Part shown: piece by piece, positions 32,521 through 39,943 of the stretch
Layout: each line of letters opens with the position of its first letter
Position numbering within the stretch: position 1 is the first letter of the stretch
DNA from: a virus
IMG/VR virus record: IMGVR_UViG_3300037258_000301
Location: 62,001-126,000 of that record
Strand: one strand, 5' to 3'
DNA: 64,000 nucleotides
The notes under the pieces: generated by a model
What the model was told of the DNA's origin: nothing
Seen by the model: the letters and a program-made list of their open reading frames with translations, nothing else
The model's database searches: none
Program-made: the position numbers and the translations under genes

Positions 32521-34898
32521 CAACTCTGGAGCAAGCCCCGCCCACGACGGCGGGGCTTTTCCATACTCCCTGGTCGGGACTCCTCGACTTCCAGGCTGAA
32601 GGGGTCGCCCAGTGCTTCTACGGCACCGACCCCGAGAGCGGCGCCGACGGTGGCATGTTCTTGCTATTCGACACCGGCTGCCTCTATGGTGACGCCGAGA
32701 TCATGGTCAATCGAGGTGGGAAGGGGTTCCGGGTAGCGATCCGAGACGTTGTTCGCAAGTTCAACGGCGGCAAGACGCATGGCCCAAAGTGGGATCTGTC
32801 CATCCCCACCTTCGTCACACGAGAAGTTGATGGCGTTGTACGCCTGGGCCGTCTCACGGGCGCCTGGGAGAGCGGCGTCAAAATCACCTACACCGTCACT
32901 ACTGACACGGGTCGGACTATCCGTGCTACCGACGAACACCCCTTCCTGACCGAGCGCGGGTGGCTCCGTCTGGACCAACTCGTCGTGGGTGATGAAGTGC
33001 ATGTCCGAGGCTCTCAAGCAACCGGACACGCACGGAAGCCCAAGCCGCGTTATCGATCAACAGCTGGGCTTGTCCATCACCCTTACGCGACCCACCGCAG
33101 GGCGAAAAACAGTCCTTATCGCGTGGTAGAGCACCGCCTGGTGGCTGAGGCTGCGATGAATCACCTCGCCTATGAGAGGTACGTCGAGCGGCTCCGAATT
33201 GGACAAATTGACGGCCTGTGCTTCCTTGATCCTGACATTTACGCCGTACACCATATTGATCACAATCATCTCAACAACGAGCTGGTCAACCTCAAGATCA
33301 TGACACACTCGGAGCATCAAGCGCTCCATGCTGACGAGGGCAAGACCAACAGCGTCCTATACAAGATCGTGACGGAAAAGATCACTTCTGTGGAGCTCTT
33401 CGGAGAAGAGTCCACTTACGACCTTGCTGTTGAGGATGATCCACACAACTTCCTGGCCAACGGCTTCGTCGTACACAACACCGGTAAGACCGTCTGCTCG
33501 ATCGCGCTGGCCTGTCTCCTCATTGAGGACCAGAAGATCGACCGGGTCATTGTGGCCTGCGAGAAGAGCAAGCTCACCGACTGGGTGAGCGACTTTCAGA
33601 GCTTCTCCGAGTTGAGCGTCCGGAAGTACCACGGATCCAGTCGCAAGACGATGCTGACCAAGCACGACCCCCTGGTGGTGGTCAGCACCTACGAGACGTT
33701 GCGGGCCGACCTGATGGCCTTCCAGAAGAACCCCGGCAAGCGCGGTCGAGGTTCCCGCGTCGACGGGCCGCTGATGGACGATCTGGGGCTGCGATCCAGT
33801 CGCACCCTCTGGATCTTCGATGAGGTCACGAAGCTGAAGGGCCGTGGCAGCCAGATCCATCGGGCGTTCGACTACGCGCTGGGGCAGGCCCGCAAGCACA
33901 CCCATCAGCGCGTGATCGGTCTGACCGCGACGCCGGTCGAGCGGGACTTCGAGGACTTCTACAACCTCGGCCGCCTTGTCGTACCCAGCCGGATGCCTAC
34001 CGTCGAGGAGTTTGAGAAGCGCTACACGCGGGGCAAGGACATCCTCGGCCGCTACGTCTTCGTTCAGTACCGGGCCCGTGAGTTCGCCGCCCTGTTCTCT
34101 CCGGTGCTGATCCGTAAACGCAAGACTGATCCGGATGTGATCGAGCAGTTCCCGAAGATGGTCGAGCAGACCATCGGGGTCGACCTGCATCCGCAGCATC
34201 GCCAGTTCTACGACGCGACGCTGAGCCTGTTCGACGACCCGGAGGATCTTCGCGCGTTCGGTATCGCCCGGATGACCGCCGGCCACCCGTGCTCACACCT
34301 GCACGCCGACAACCCGGTCTCGCGCTCCATCGTGGAGACCGTCGGTGAGGAGTTTCTCCGTTCGGTGCCCTCCTCGAAGTCGATCGAGCTGATCAATCGG
34401 CTGACCCCCCTGGTCAAGGGACAGGGGGCGCAGGTGATCGTGTTCACCTTCTACGGCCGCTCCGTGCTCGTCGAGCTGGCCAAGGATCTGCGGGCAGCCG
34501 GGTTCACCGTGTCGACCTTCGCCGGAGGTATGACCACCGCCGAGCAGGACAAGGCCAAGACGGAGTTCACTTCCGGCGCCACCGAGGTGTTCCTGGCTTC
34601 TGACGCGGGCGCCCGGGGCCTGAACCTCGGCAACGCCTCCTACGTGATCGAGTTCGAGTCGGCGATGAACTACGCCATGCGCACCCAGCGGTTCAACCGG
34701 GCTAGCCGACTCTCTTCTACCGCGACCTCGGTGACCTGCTGGACGATGATCTGCCAGGCCACCATCGAGGTGCCCCTGTTCGAGCTGTGCATGCGTCGCA
34801 ACGCCGATCATGACATCGCGGTGGGGGACGAGGCTGACGACACCGCGTTCATCCCGGCCAGTGAGCGTCGCCGGATGCTGACGATTGGGCGCGGATGA
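32517..34898 (+). CDS. SF2/SNF2-type DNA helicase containing an intein
   Basis: A 793-residue precursor that would give a 526-residue helicase after splicing. The spliced P-loop reads DTG-TGKT, with the intein between the two halves. Helicase motifs follow: IFDEVTKLKG (Walker B), GLTATP (motif III), VIVFTFYGRS, ASDAGARGLNLG and QRFNRASR (motifs IV-VI). Domain order and the LTATP and GARGLNL motifs fit SNF2-like translocases used in phage DNA repair or replication restart. Its start overlaps the preceding stop. A terminator-like hairpin sits inside codons 6-15. Confidence 0.9.
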   Translation: MTTLEQAPPTTAGLFHTPWSGLLDFQAEGVAQCFYGTDPESGADGGMFLLFDTGCLYGDAEIMVNRGGKGFRVAIRDVVRKFNGGKTHGPKWDLSIPTFVTREVDGVVRLGRLTGAWESGVKITYTVTTDTGRTIRATDEHPFLTERGWLRLDQLVVGDEVHVRGSQATGHARKPKPRYRSTAGLVHHPYATHRRAKNSPYRVVEHRLVAEAAMNHLAYERYVERLRIGQIDGLCFLDPDIYAVHHIDHNHLNNELVNLKIMTHSEHQALHADEGKTNSVLYKIVTEKITSVELFGEESTYDLAVEDDPHNFLANGFVVHNTGKTVCSIALACLLIEDQKIDRVIVACEKSKLTDWVSDFQSFSELSVRKYHGSSRKTMLTKHDPLVVVSTYETLRADLMAFQKNPGKRGRGSRVDGPLMDDLGLRSSRTLWIFDEVTKLKGRGSQIHRAFDYALGQARKHTHQRVIGLTATPVERDFEDFYNLGRLVVPSRMPTVEEFEKRYTRGKDILGRYVFVQYRAREFAALFSPVLIRKRKTDPDVIEQFPKMVEQTIGVDLHPQHRQFYDATLSLFDDPEDLRAFGIARMTAGHPCSHLHADNPVSRSIVETVGEEFLRSVPSSKSIELINRLTPLVKGQGAQVIVFTFYGRSVLVELAKDLRAAGFTVSTFAGGMTTAEQDKAKTEFTSGATEVFLASDAGARGLNLGNASYVIEFESAMNYAMRTQRFNRASRLSSTATSVTCWTMICQATIEVPLFELCMRRNADHDIAVGDEADDTAFIPASERRRMLTIGRG
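32533..32560 (+). terminator. Terminator-like hairpin inside the helicase coding region
   Basis: AAGCCCCGCC (32533-32542) pairs perfectly with GGCGGGGCTT (32549-32558) across a 6-nt loop and is followed by TT. It covers codons 6-14 of the helicase. Translating ribosomes would melt it, so it could work as an attenuator that stops untranslated or late transcripts. Confidence 0.7.
32679..33479 (+). other. Intein with HNH homing domain, in the helicase P-loop
   Basis: A 267-residue intein. It begins at Cys (CLYGDAEIMV, the A-block) and ends with VVHN before a Thr at the +1 position; the B-block is near TDEHPFLTERGWLRL. The central region carries an HNH motif (HHIDHNHLNN, then THSEHQALH) and a basic stretch that could bind DNA. 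The terminal FVVHN matches a G-block. Insertion in a conserved nucleotide-binding loop is typical of inteins, which cannot be lost there without harming the host protein. Confidence 0.9.
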
Positions 34899-34919
34899 AC
34901 GCCACCAGGTCGTCTTCGG

Positions 34920-35183
34920 TCACTTTGCCTCCAGCGCGGTCGTGATGGCCCGCGCGGTCGGGCATGGCCACGGCTCGTCGCAGGTCGGACAGAACTCGCC
35001 TTCCCGTTCCTCGCCGTCGGCGTCGCGACCTTCCACATGCTCAGGCGAGTGCAGGTCGAGCACGGCGCGGAGCGCGGCGAATGCCGCCGAGGCGCATTCC
35101 TCGCGCAGGTACGCCTGGCCTTCGTAGCCGTAGGCGCCCGCGCCGTAGGCGTAGTCGTCGAGCAACTTCAGTGGATCACTCAT
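34920..35183 (-). CDS. Small acidic Cys-motif protein (last gene of leftward operon)
   Basis: An 87-residue protein. The ATG at 35183 overlaps the stop of the gene before it. The C-terminal half contains CPTCDEPWPC, a zinc-knuckle-like arrangement, within an acidic region (DADGEEREGE). It ends 21 nt from the convergent helicase stop, with no clear terminator between. Similar small Cys-containing proteins are common and uncharacterised in actinophages. The function is unknown. Confidence 0.6.
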   Translation of the reverse strand: MSDPLKLLDDYAYGAGAYGYEGQAYLREECASAAFAALRAVLDLHSPEHVEGRDADGEEREGEFCPTCDEPWPCPTARAITTALEAK

Positions 35184-35286
35184 CGGCTGCACCGTCCTTG
35201 TTGGCGAGGTAGGCGACGCGCGCCTCTGGAGTGTCGTCGATCCAGCCGCCGTTCGGGAGTGGACGAACGTAGTCGGGGTCGGTCAC
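35176..35286 (-). CDS. Very small coupled protein (36 residues)
   Basis: A GTG start at 35286 follows GGAGACCAC. The product is about 36 residues (MTDPDYVRPLPNGGWIDD onward), ending at TGA 35176. The start overlaps the preceding stop as GTGA, and the stop overlaps the next ATG (ATGAGTGA), so coupling supports it on both sides. It has no known motif. Confidence 0.6.
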   Translation of the reverse strand: MTDPDYVRPLPNGGWIDDTPEARVAYLANKDGAADE

Positions 35287-35522
35287 GTGGTCTCCTCAGT
35301 GGCGGGGAAGGGTGGTACCTCGATCTTCGTGACGCGGTACCCAAGGTTGACCAGGACGTTCAGGAAGGTACCCACACCATGCGCCTGCGTTGAGTGGCGC
35401 ATGAACTCGCGGTGCTCCCCCAGGGCGGTGTGGACGGCTTCGTACAGCTCGTCGAACTCACCGAGTTCCTGCCAGGGGATGTCATCGATATCGGGATCTG
35501 GGGCCTCGACGGGATCGGTCAT
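35283..35522 (-). CDS. Small acidic hypothetical protein
   Basis: A 79-residue protein. The ATG at 35522 overlaps the stop of its upstream neighbour by ATGA. The N-terminal 20 residues are strongly acidic (MTDPVEAPDPDIDDI). The rest is a helix-strand-helix (EFDELYEAVHTALGEHREF). Strong coupling to its neighbours suggests a shared process. The function is unknown; it could be a host-interacting or DNA-mimic-like protein. Confidence 0.6.
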   Translation of the reverse strand: MTDPVEAPDPDIDDIPWQELGEFDELYEAVHTALGEHREFMRHSTQAHGVGTFLNVLVNLGYRVTKIEVPPFPATEETT

Positions 35523-35950
35523 GACGACACCTTCTCCGCAGAGACGCCGAAGCCACGATCCACCTTGACCACGTAGCCACGCTTCTTCGCGCAGCACCCG
35601 CACAGCCGGATCTCTTCCTCGTCATCCTGCTCCCAGTTCACCCAGGCCAAGCCCTCGTTGTAGAACAGCACTCCGCAGTCGTCGCATCCTTGCTGGGAAA
35701 CCAGGTCGGAGACTCCCCCGAAGCGCCCGAGCCAGAACCACTCCAACGACTCACAGTGCTCGTCGTGCTCGTCCCACTCCTTGCGGATGTGTGGGAACAG
35801 CGTGTCGTAGCACCACGGTTCGACCTTCACGTAGTGCTTCGGCGCGATGCTCGGTCCAGGCCACCAGCCGAAGTAGTGGGCCCAGCGTTTGAACCACACC
35901 ACCGAGAGGTCATGTGGATTGGGACAGAAGTGGCAGTGACGTTCCTTCAC
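35519..35950 (-). CDS. Small zinc-binding hypothetical protein
   Basis: A 143-residue protein starting at GTG 35950, which overlaps the previous stop as GTGA. Cys pairs occur at CHFC (residues 6-9), CDDC (89-92) and CGCC (117-120), a likely pair of zinc sites. The interior is rich in Trp and aromatic residues (WFKRWAHYFGWW, LEWFWLG). I do not recognise the family. It could be a treble-clef nuclease-like protein or a host factor inhibitor. Confidence 0.6.
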   Translation of the reverse strand: MKERHCHFCPNPHDLSVVWFKRWAHYFGWWPGPSIAPKHYVKVEPWCYDTLFPHIRKEWDEHDEHCESLEWFWLGRFGGVSDLVSQQGCDDCGVLFYNEGLAWVNWEQDDEEEIRLCGCCAKKRGYVVKVDRGFGVSAEKVSS

Positions 35951-36441
35951 GACCCCTCCACCAAGGCCCGTAGGGCGGTTACGTACTTCTCCAGGCCCTC
36001 AGCGATCTCAGCGAGGGTCAGGGCCTCCTCCGGGGGATGGGGTACTCCCACCCGCGTTCGGGTCTTGGAGGCCAACTGGTGCCGCAAGGGGACAGCCTTC
36101 TGAGGTCGATCTCCTTCCTTCGGTGCCAGGTCGGGCATTTCGTTGGAGTAGGAGTTGATGTAGAAGGTCTTGCGGAAGATGGCGCCAGCCTCCGTCCCGA
36201 CGTAGATCGTGTCGTTCTGGCTCAACCAGACGTGCATCGGCTCGTTCTGGCGACCCCACCGGACCATGACCAGTTCCTGGTCGGGCTTCATGATCTTCCG
36301 CGCCTTCGCGATGACCTCTCGATCATGCGAGACGGACTTGATCATTTCTTCTCGGAAGGTCACCATCTTCTCGCTCGGTTGATAGATCATCATGATGATG
36401 TGCTGTAAGCCGGTGGACCCGGCGGGCGACCCGTCAGACAT
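35947..36441 (-). CDS. Hypothetical protein
   Basis: A 164-residue protein whose ATG 36441 overlaps the end of the preceding gene. Residues 50-100 are beta-rich and basic (KPDQELVMVRWGRQNEPMHV). The C-terminus is a helix. It carries no recognised motif, membrane segment or signal peptide. It is the fourth-longest gene in the coupled leftward set. The function is unknown. Confidence 0.6.
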   Translation of the reverse strand: MSDGSPAGSTGLQHIIMMIYQPSEKMVTFREEMIKSVSHDREVIAKARKIMKPDQELVMVRWGRQNEPMHVWLSQNDTIYVGTEAGAIFRKTFYINSYSNEMPDLAPKEGDRPQKAVPLRHQLASKTRTRVGVPHPPEEALTLAEIAEGLEKYVTALRALVEGS

Positions 36442-36688
36442 CGGTCTTCTTCATCGGCGTGTCGTTGGAAAATGCGGAGGAGAAGATCTGGAAGGTATCC
36501 GAGGAGGTCCTGGGCGCGATCGTGTCGAGGACCAGCACTACGGGTTCGCCGGGGGCGAAGCAGTCGGGCATGACGTCCCGAAGGATGCCGTCGCTGGTCT
36601 CGTCCCAATCCGGGGCAAGTAGCACCACCTCGTAGTCCAACCAGTCCGGATGGGCTTGCAGTTGAGCGAGCAGTTCATGGCCGTTCAC
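36434..36688 (-). CDS. Small acidic hypothetical protein
   Basis: An 84-residue protein. GTG 36688 is chosen over the ATG at 36724 because it forms a GTGA overlap with the previous stop and has GGAG 8 nt upstream. It is acidic (DWLDYEVVLLAPDWDETSD), with a beta-alpha-beta pattern. The function is unknown. Confidence 0.58.
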   Translation of the reverse strand: MNGHELLAQLQAHPDWLDYEVVLLAPDWDETSDGILRDVMPDCFAPGEPVVLVLDTIAPRTSSDTFQIFSSAFSNDTPMKKTDV

Positions 36689-37053
36689 GCGGAAGACTCC
36701 GTTCCGACCCCCTGAGGGGTCCACTGGGCAGTGTTCGGAAGAGTGGGGGGATCACTTTCTCGGGTCGCGCGCAGATCGTTCAGGAGATCTCTGACGAGCT
36801 GTTCGACCTGCTCGCGAAGAGCGAACGGCGGGAGAAGTCCCCGGGTAGAGACGACCGTGGGGTTGGTCTGCCCGTCCTTGCCGGTGAGCGGCTTACCGTC
36901 GATCATCAACTCGATGGCCATGAACCCGACGAATTGCCCGTCACCGGCCGGTTCTGGCAAGACTCCCAGGGTGACATCCCATGAGGTGTCCTCAGGCTCG
37001 GCCATCAGGATCTCTTCGACCCACTGGCTCCACTGTGCGGAGATACGTTGCAT
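36685..37053 (-). CDS. Hypothetical protein
   Basis: A 122-residue protein. It ends in a GTGA overlap with the next gene and starts 5 nt after the previous stop. Helical in part (REQVEQLVRDLLNDLRATRE) with a beta first half. No known motif. The start at ATG 37053 follows a weak ribosome site. The function is unknown. Confidence 0.58.
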   Translation of the reverse strand: MQRISAQWSQWVEEILMAEPEDTSWDVTLGVLPEPAGDGQFVGFMAIELMIDGKPLTGKDGQTNPTVVSTRGLLPPFALREQVEQLVRDLLNDLRATRESDPPTLPNTAQWTPQGVGTESSA

Positions 37054-37058
37054 GGATG

Positions 37059-37241
37059 TCAGTCTGGCACGACGTCGTAGAACTCATCGGGCGTGTTGGC
37101 GGTATCGGCGATGGCCTGAGCCATCACTCGGTTCATGACAGCACCGGGGAAGCCCGGTATGGGAATCAGCTCGTCAAGGACGACGGCGAGCTTCTTCTTC
37201 CGGTGCTGACGACGGACCTGTTTCGCCTGACGGTTACTCAT
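37059..37241 (-). CDS. Small basic hypothetical protein
   Basis: A 60-residue protein whose ATG at 37241 overlaps the stop of the preceding gene as ATGA. The first 24 residues are highly basic (RQAKQVRRQHRKKKL) and probably bind nucleic acid. The rest is a helix ending in an acidic tail. The charge split suggests an RNA- or DNA-contacting accessory factor; the function is unknown. Confidence 0.58.
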   Translation of the reverse strand: MSNRQAKQVRRQHRKKKLAVVLDELIPIPGFPGAVMNRVMAQAIADTANTPDEFYDVVPD

Positions 37242-38173
37242 TGTGTCTCCAGGGAGATGAGGGCACGACGGTAGGAGATCATGGGAGGATTCGGACGAAG
37301 TAGCATGCGGTTGAACCACCGAGCATGCATCCTCTTGCGGAAGTAGATGTCAGCGCAATGGGTGACGTTCCCGTAGGTACGGATGAGCTGCCGAACAGCC
37401 TTGCGCAGGAGATACCAGCGTTGAGGCACTGGTGGTGGCGCTGTGTCCAGGATGGCTTTACGCAGGACGGCGTTAGGCGTGATCCGGACACCCAGTTCGC
37501 CCTGAGGCGTGGACGGTACCTGCATGGCTAGGTGGAATAGCCGTAATGCCAGCTCCGAGGAGGGAATCAGGACCGCGTGTTCGGCAGCACTGCTTCGGGG
37601 GGACTGATAGGTCGTGACCAGGCTGGAAGGGGCATCGTCGGCAGTCCCGGTGGGGAATGCCACCGCTGTCTCACCGAGCTTGGCGTGGTAGTTGCTCTGA
37701 TTACCCGCCTTGAGCTTGGTCGTCGAGATCAGATACACCGGTCGATCTGCCGCGATGAACCCGCGTAGCTGCTCCTCCGCGATCTTGGCAGCATGGAACG
37801 GCTTGCCGTGTTCACATGTTCCCCGGATGCAGGTGGCGTGACGGGTTTGCGCATGTCCAGTTCGTGACGTTAGTGAGGTCAAGGTGATGGGATTCTCGCA
37901 CTTGGCTCCAGTTTTCCTGACCAAGGCACTAGCTGCGCTATGGATGATCCTTATGTCTCTTGCCCAGGAGTTCTGCTGTTCAGGAGTGAGAGAGTACTGG
38001 AATTCCGCATGCTCCCCCGAAGTCCTGCCAGCAAGATTGGAGGCTTCCCTCGCTCGGTCCACCCTCGCTGCGCTCGGGATTCCTCGCTCGGTCATCCTCC
38101 AATGACGACGAGCTGCGCTCGTGGGAGGGTTGGTCGACGAGCTGGATTTGCCATGAAGGCGCTGGTACGGCAC
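37238..38173 (-). CDS. Hypothetical protein, head of the coupled leftward operon
   Basis: A 311-residue protein. GTG 38173 has AAGGA 6 nt upstream. An ATG at 38095 has GGAGG touching it (too close), so the longer form is favoured. Cys residues lie at about 113 and 118 (CIRGTCEHGKPFHAA), with a His-rich neighbourhood that could bind zinc. The C-terminal third is basic with many Arg (RWYLLRKAVRQLIRTYGN). The first ~60 residues are coded by a repetitive, GC-rich stretch. I do not recognise the family. Confidence 0.6.
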   Translation of the reverse strand: MPYQRLHGKSSSSTNPPTSAARRHWRMTERGIPSAARVDRAREASNLAGRTSGEHAEFQYSLTPEQQNSWARDIRIIHSAASALVRKTGAKCENPITLTSLTSRTGHAQTRHATCIRGTCEHGKPFHAAKIAEEQLRGFIAADRPVYLISTTKLKAGNQSNYHAKLGETAVAFPTGTADDAPSSLVTTYQSPRSSAAEHAVLIPSSELALRLFHLAMQVPSTPQGELGVRITPNAVLRKAILDTAPPPVPQRWYLLRKAVRQLIRTYGNVTHCADIYFRKRMHARWFNRMLLRPNPPMISYRRALISLETQ

Positions 38174-38208
38174 AATCAGTCCTTAGTCCGATGTCGTTTT
38201 GGGAATTG

Positions 38209-38250
38209 ATGACCTTCAGCTCTGATCAGCTGGAGGTCATTCCCCTTTTT
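38209..38250 (+). terminator. Rightward terminator between leftward genes
   Basis: ATGACCTTCAGCT (38209-38221) pairs with AGCTGGAGGTCAT (38228-38240), with one G-U wobble and a 6-nt loop. TCCCCTTTTT follows on the plus strand. There is no rightward gene between 34898 and 39437, so its role may be to stop rightward (antisense) transcripts from the helicase operon. Confidence 0.6.
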
Positions 38251-38275
38251 GGGGACAAACCGGAACGGTAGCGGA

Positions 38276-39331
38276 TCAGGGTGTCCCTACGCCAGCCAGG
38301 GCTTGCTGGTAGGCCGCGACCCAGCGGTACGCGTTGGCCTCGGTGGTCCGACCCAGTACCCACTCCCGGGCTTCCTTGCCGAGCTTCTGCCGCGTCTCGG
38401 GTTCCTTGATCAGATGCGTGAGACACTCCGTCCACTCCCGGGGATTACCGGCCAACCAGTAGCCCCGGTGCCCCTCGTCGAAGGCCCGAAGATAGGGCCC
38501 CACCGGGGAGGCGATCACGGGGATACCCAGGGCGCCGAGTTCCAGCAGCCTGATGTCCGATTTGCTCTCGTTGAACGGGAACGGGTAGAGCGGGGCCAGC
38601 CCGATGTCGAAGTTGATCGCCCGGTAGTAGTTCTCCACCCCGTTCACCCAGGCCGTGTGGTGGGTCCGCCCTCGGATCGAGGCCACTCGCTCGGTGTAGT
38701 CGACCGGACAGATGCAGTGGAAGATCGTCTGCGGGTGGGCCTGGATGACCCGCTTCACCGAACGAGCGCACTCACCGAAGTCCCGGTTGTGGGTGGAGCT
38801 ACCCGCCCAGCCGATCACCAGGTCGTCCTCTCCGATGACCTGTCGGCCTTCGGCGTCGGCTACGGCGTGGGAAGGAACCAGCTCCGTCAGGAACTGCGGG
38901 ACGGTGTTGGGTAGCACCACCACCGGGACCGAGGCGTGCTCGGTCACCACGTTGGCCAGGTGCTCGGTGGACACCGTGATCAGGTCGGCGACCGCTACGT
39001 TCTCCTTCAGTCGTCGGAGCCGCTCCGGGTCGAAGAAGGCGTGGGCGTCGTTGGACCGGTCGATGTTCCACAGATCGTCGTCGAGATCCATGACCAGGGC
39101 GAAGTCTCGCCGGCCATGGCGAGCCAGGGCTTGCCACAGGGCGGTCGGGGACGGTTCGACGAGTCGCTGCCCGACCAGGACATTCAGACCCTGCTCCTGG
39201 CAATTCTCCAGGGTGGGCATTGAGGTGCCGTGCGTGCAGGCGTGGCCGATCAGGGACATCCGGGACAGGGGAAGATAGCCCCGGTAGTACCCAGGACCGT
39301 GCATGTCGGCCAGACAGAAGTGAACGCGCAT
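38276..39331 (-). CDS. GT-B type glycosyltransferase (family 4-like)
   Basis: A 351-residue enzyme. The start at 39331 (MRVHFCLADMHGPGYY) opens with the N-terminal strand typical of GT-B proteins; an earlier in-frame start is implausible. The region VVVLPNTVPQFLTEL and the later INFDIGLAPLYPFPFNESKS followed by RLLELGALGIPVIAS match GT4/GT1-like donor-binding motifs (E-x7-E: Glu in the 'F..SKSDIRLLELGALG' helix). It could glycosylate virion proteins or a small host molecule; phage virion glycosylation is known in some mycobacteriophages. Substrate unknown. Confidence 0.85.
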   Translation of the reverse strand: MRVHFCLADMHGPGYYRGYLPLSRMSLIGHACTHGTSMPTLENCQEQGLNVLVGQRLVEPSPTALWQALARHGRRDFALVMDLDDDLWNIDRSNDAHAFFDPERLRRLKENVAVADLITVSTEHLANVVTEHASVPVVVLPNTVPQFLTELVPSHAVADAEGRQVIGEDDLVIGWAGSSTHNRDFGECARSVKRVIQAHPQTIFHCICPVDYTERVASIRGRTHHTAWVNGVENYYRAINFDIGLAPLYPFPFNESKSDIRLLELGALGIPVIASPVGPYLRAFDEGHRGYWLAGNPREWTECLTHLIKEPETRQKLGKEAREWVLGRTTEANAYRWVAAYQQALAGVGTP

Positions 39332-39369
39332 GGTTCGCAGCGTCTCACGCGAACATGCCACTCACCATC

Positions 39370-39398
39370 TTGGTCGACTCAGGGCAATGACGGACACT
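39370..39398 (+). promoter_or_regulatory. Candidate promoter with TCAG spacer element
   Basis: TTGGTC (39370-39375) and GACACT (39393-39398) are 17 nt apart. TCAG at 39379-39382 lies 10 nt before the -10. It drives the gene at 39437, in the divergent region opposite the glycosyltransferase. It aligns with the elements at 40388 and 43299 (CTTGGT-N4-TCAG-N10). Confidence 0.6.
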
Positions 39399-39436
39399 GG
39401 TCAGCAGAGAGATCACTACCCATCCTGGAGCGCGTC

Positions 39437-39943
39437 ATGTACGACCTCGACCAATTCGACGACGGGGACAACCCCGAGTTCAGATACCCCCTGTTCACCC
39501 ACGAGCAGCTCATGTCGGTGCCGACCGAGCCGATCCCCACGCAGTCCCTTCCGACTGTGCGAATGTCACCACCTCTCGCCCCGGCGATGGAGGTTTACAC
39601 CGGTCAGGACGCTCAGCTTTCCACTCGTGAGCTGATGTGGGGCCTGATGGTGCTGGGGACGATTGCGCCACTCGTGGGGGTGCTCGCCGATGGCTTCCTG
39701 GGCTTCCTCGTCGGCACCCTCGTGGGCTTCGCGCTGGGGAGCGGTGCCACCATCGCCCGTTACCTGCGGATCAAAGCCATCCGGGCCGGCCGTACCGACC
39801 TGGAGTTCAGTCAGGCCGAGGTCAAGACGGAGACCGTCCTGGGGGTTCTCGTGCTCGTCTTCAGCATCCTGTCCGTGGCCAGTTATGTCGAACGCCGCCA
39901 TGTCCGCCTGATCGCTCGTGAGATCCAGCGTGGTGGCCGGTGA
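39437..39943 (+). CDS. Membrane protein
   Basis: A 168-residue protein. ATG 39437 is chosen because it follows a GGAG and the upstream in-frame stretch is outside the promoter. Two hydrophobic segments span residues ~70-108 (LMVLGTIAPLVGVLADGFLG, then LVGTLVGFALGSGATIA), and another lies at ~132-150 (TVLGVLVLVFSILSVASYV). The C-terminus is basic. It is coupled to the next gene by a GTGA overlap. The function is unknown; it may help in lysis or membrane remodelling. Confidence 0.65.
   Translation: MYDLDQFDDGDNPEFRYPLFTHEQLMSVPTEPIPTQSLPTVRMSPPLAPAMEVYTGQDAQLSTRELMWGLMVLGTIAPLVGVLADGFLGFLVGTLVGFALGSGATIARYLRIKAIRAGRTDLEFSQAEVKTETVLGVLVLVFSILSVASYVERRHVRLIAREIQRGGR

Noticed and set aside
35037-35393. 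Rightward open frame of 118 codons across the leftward small genes
   Set aside because: It runs through three coupled leftward genes with overlapping starts and stops and shows Arg-rich shadow composition.
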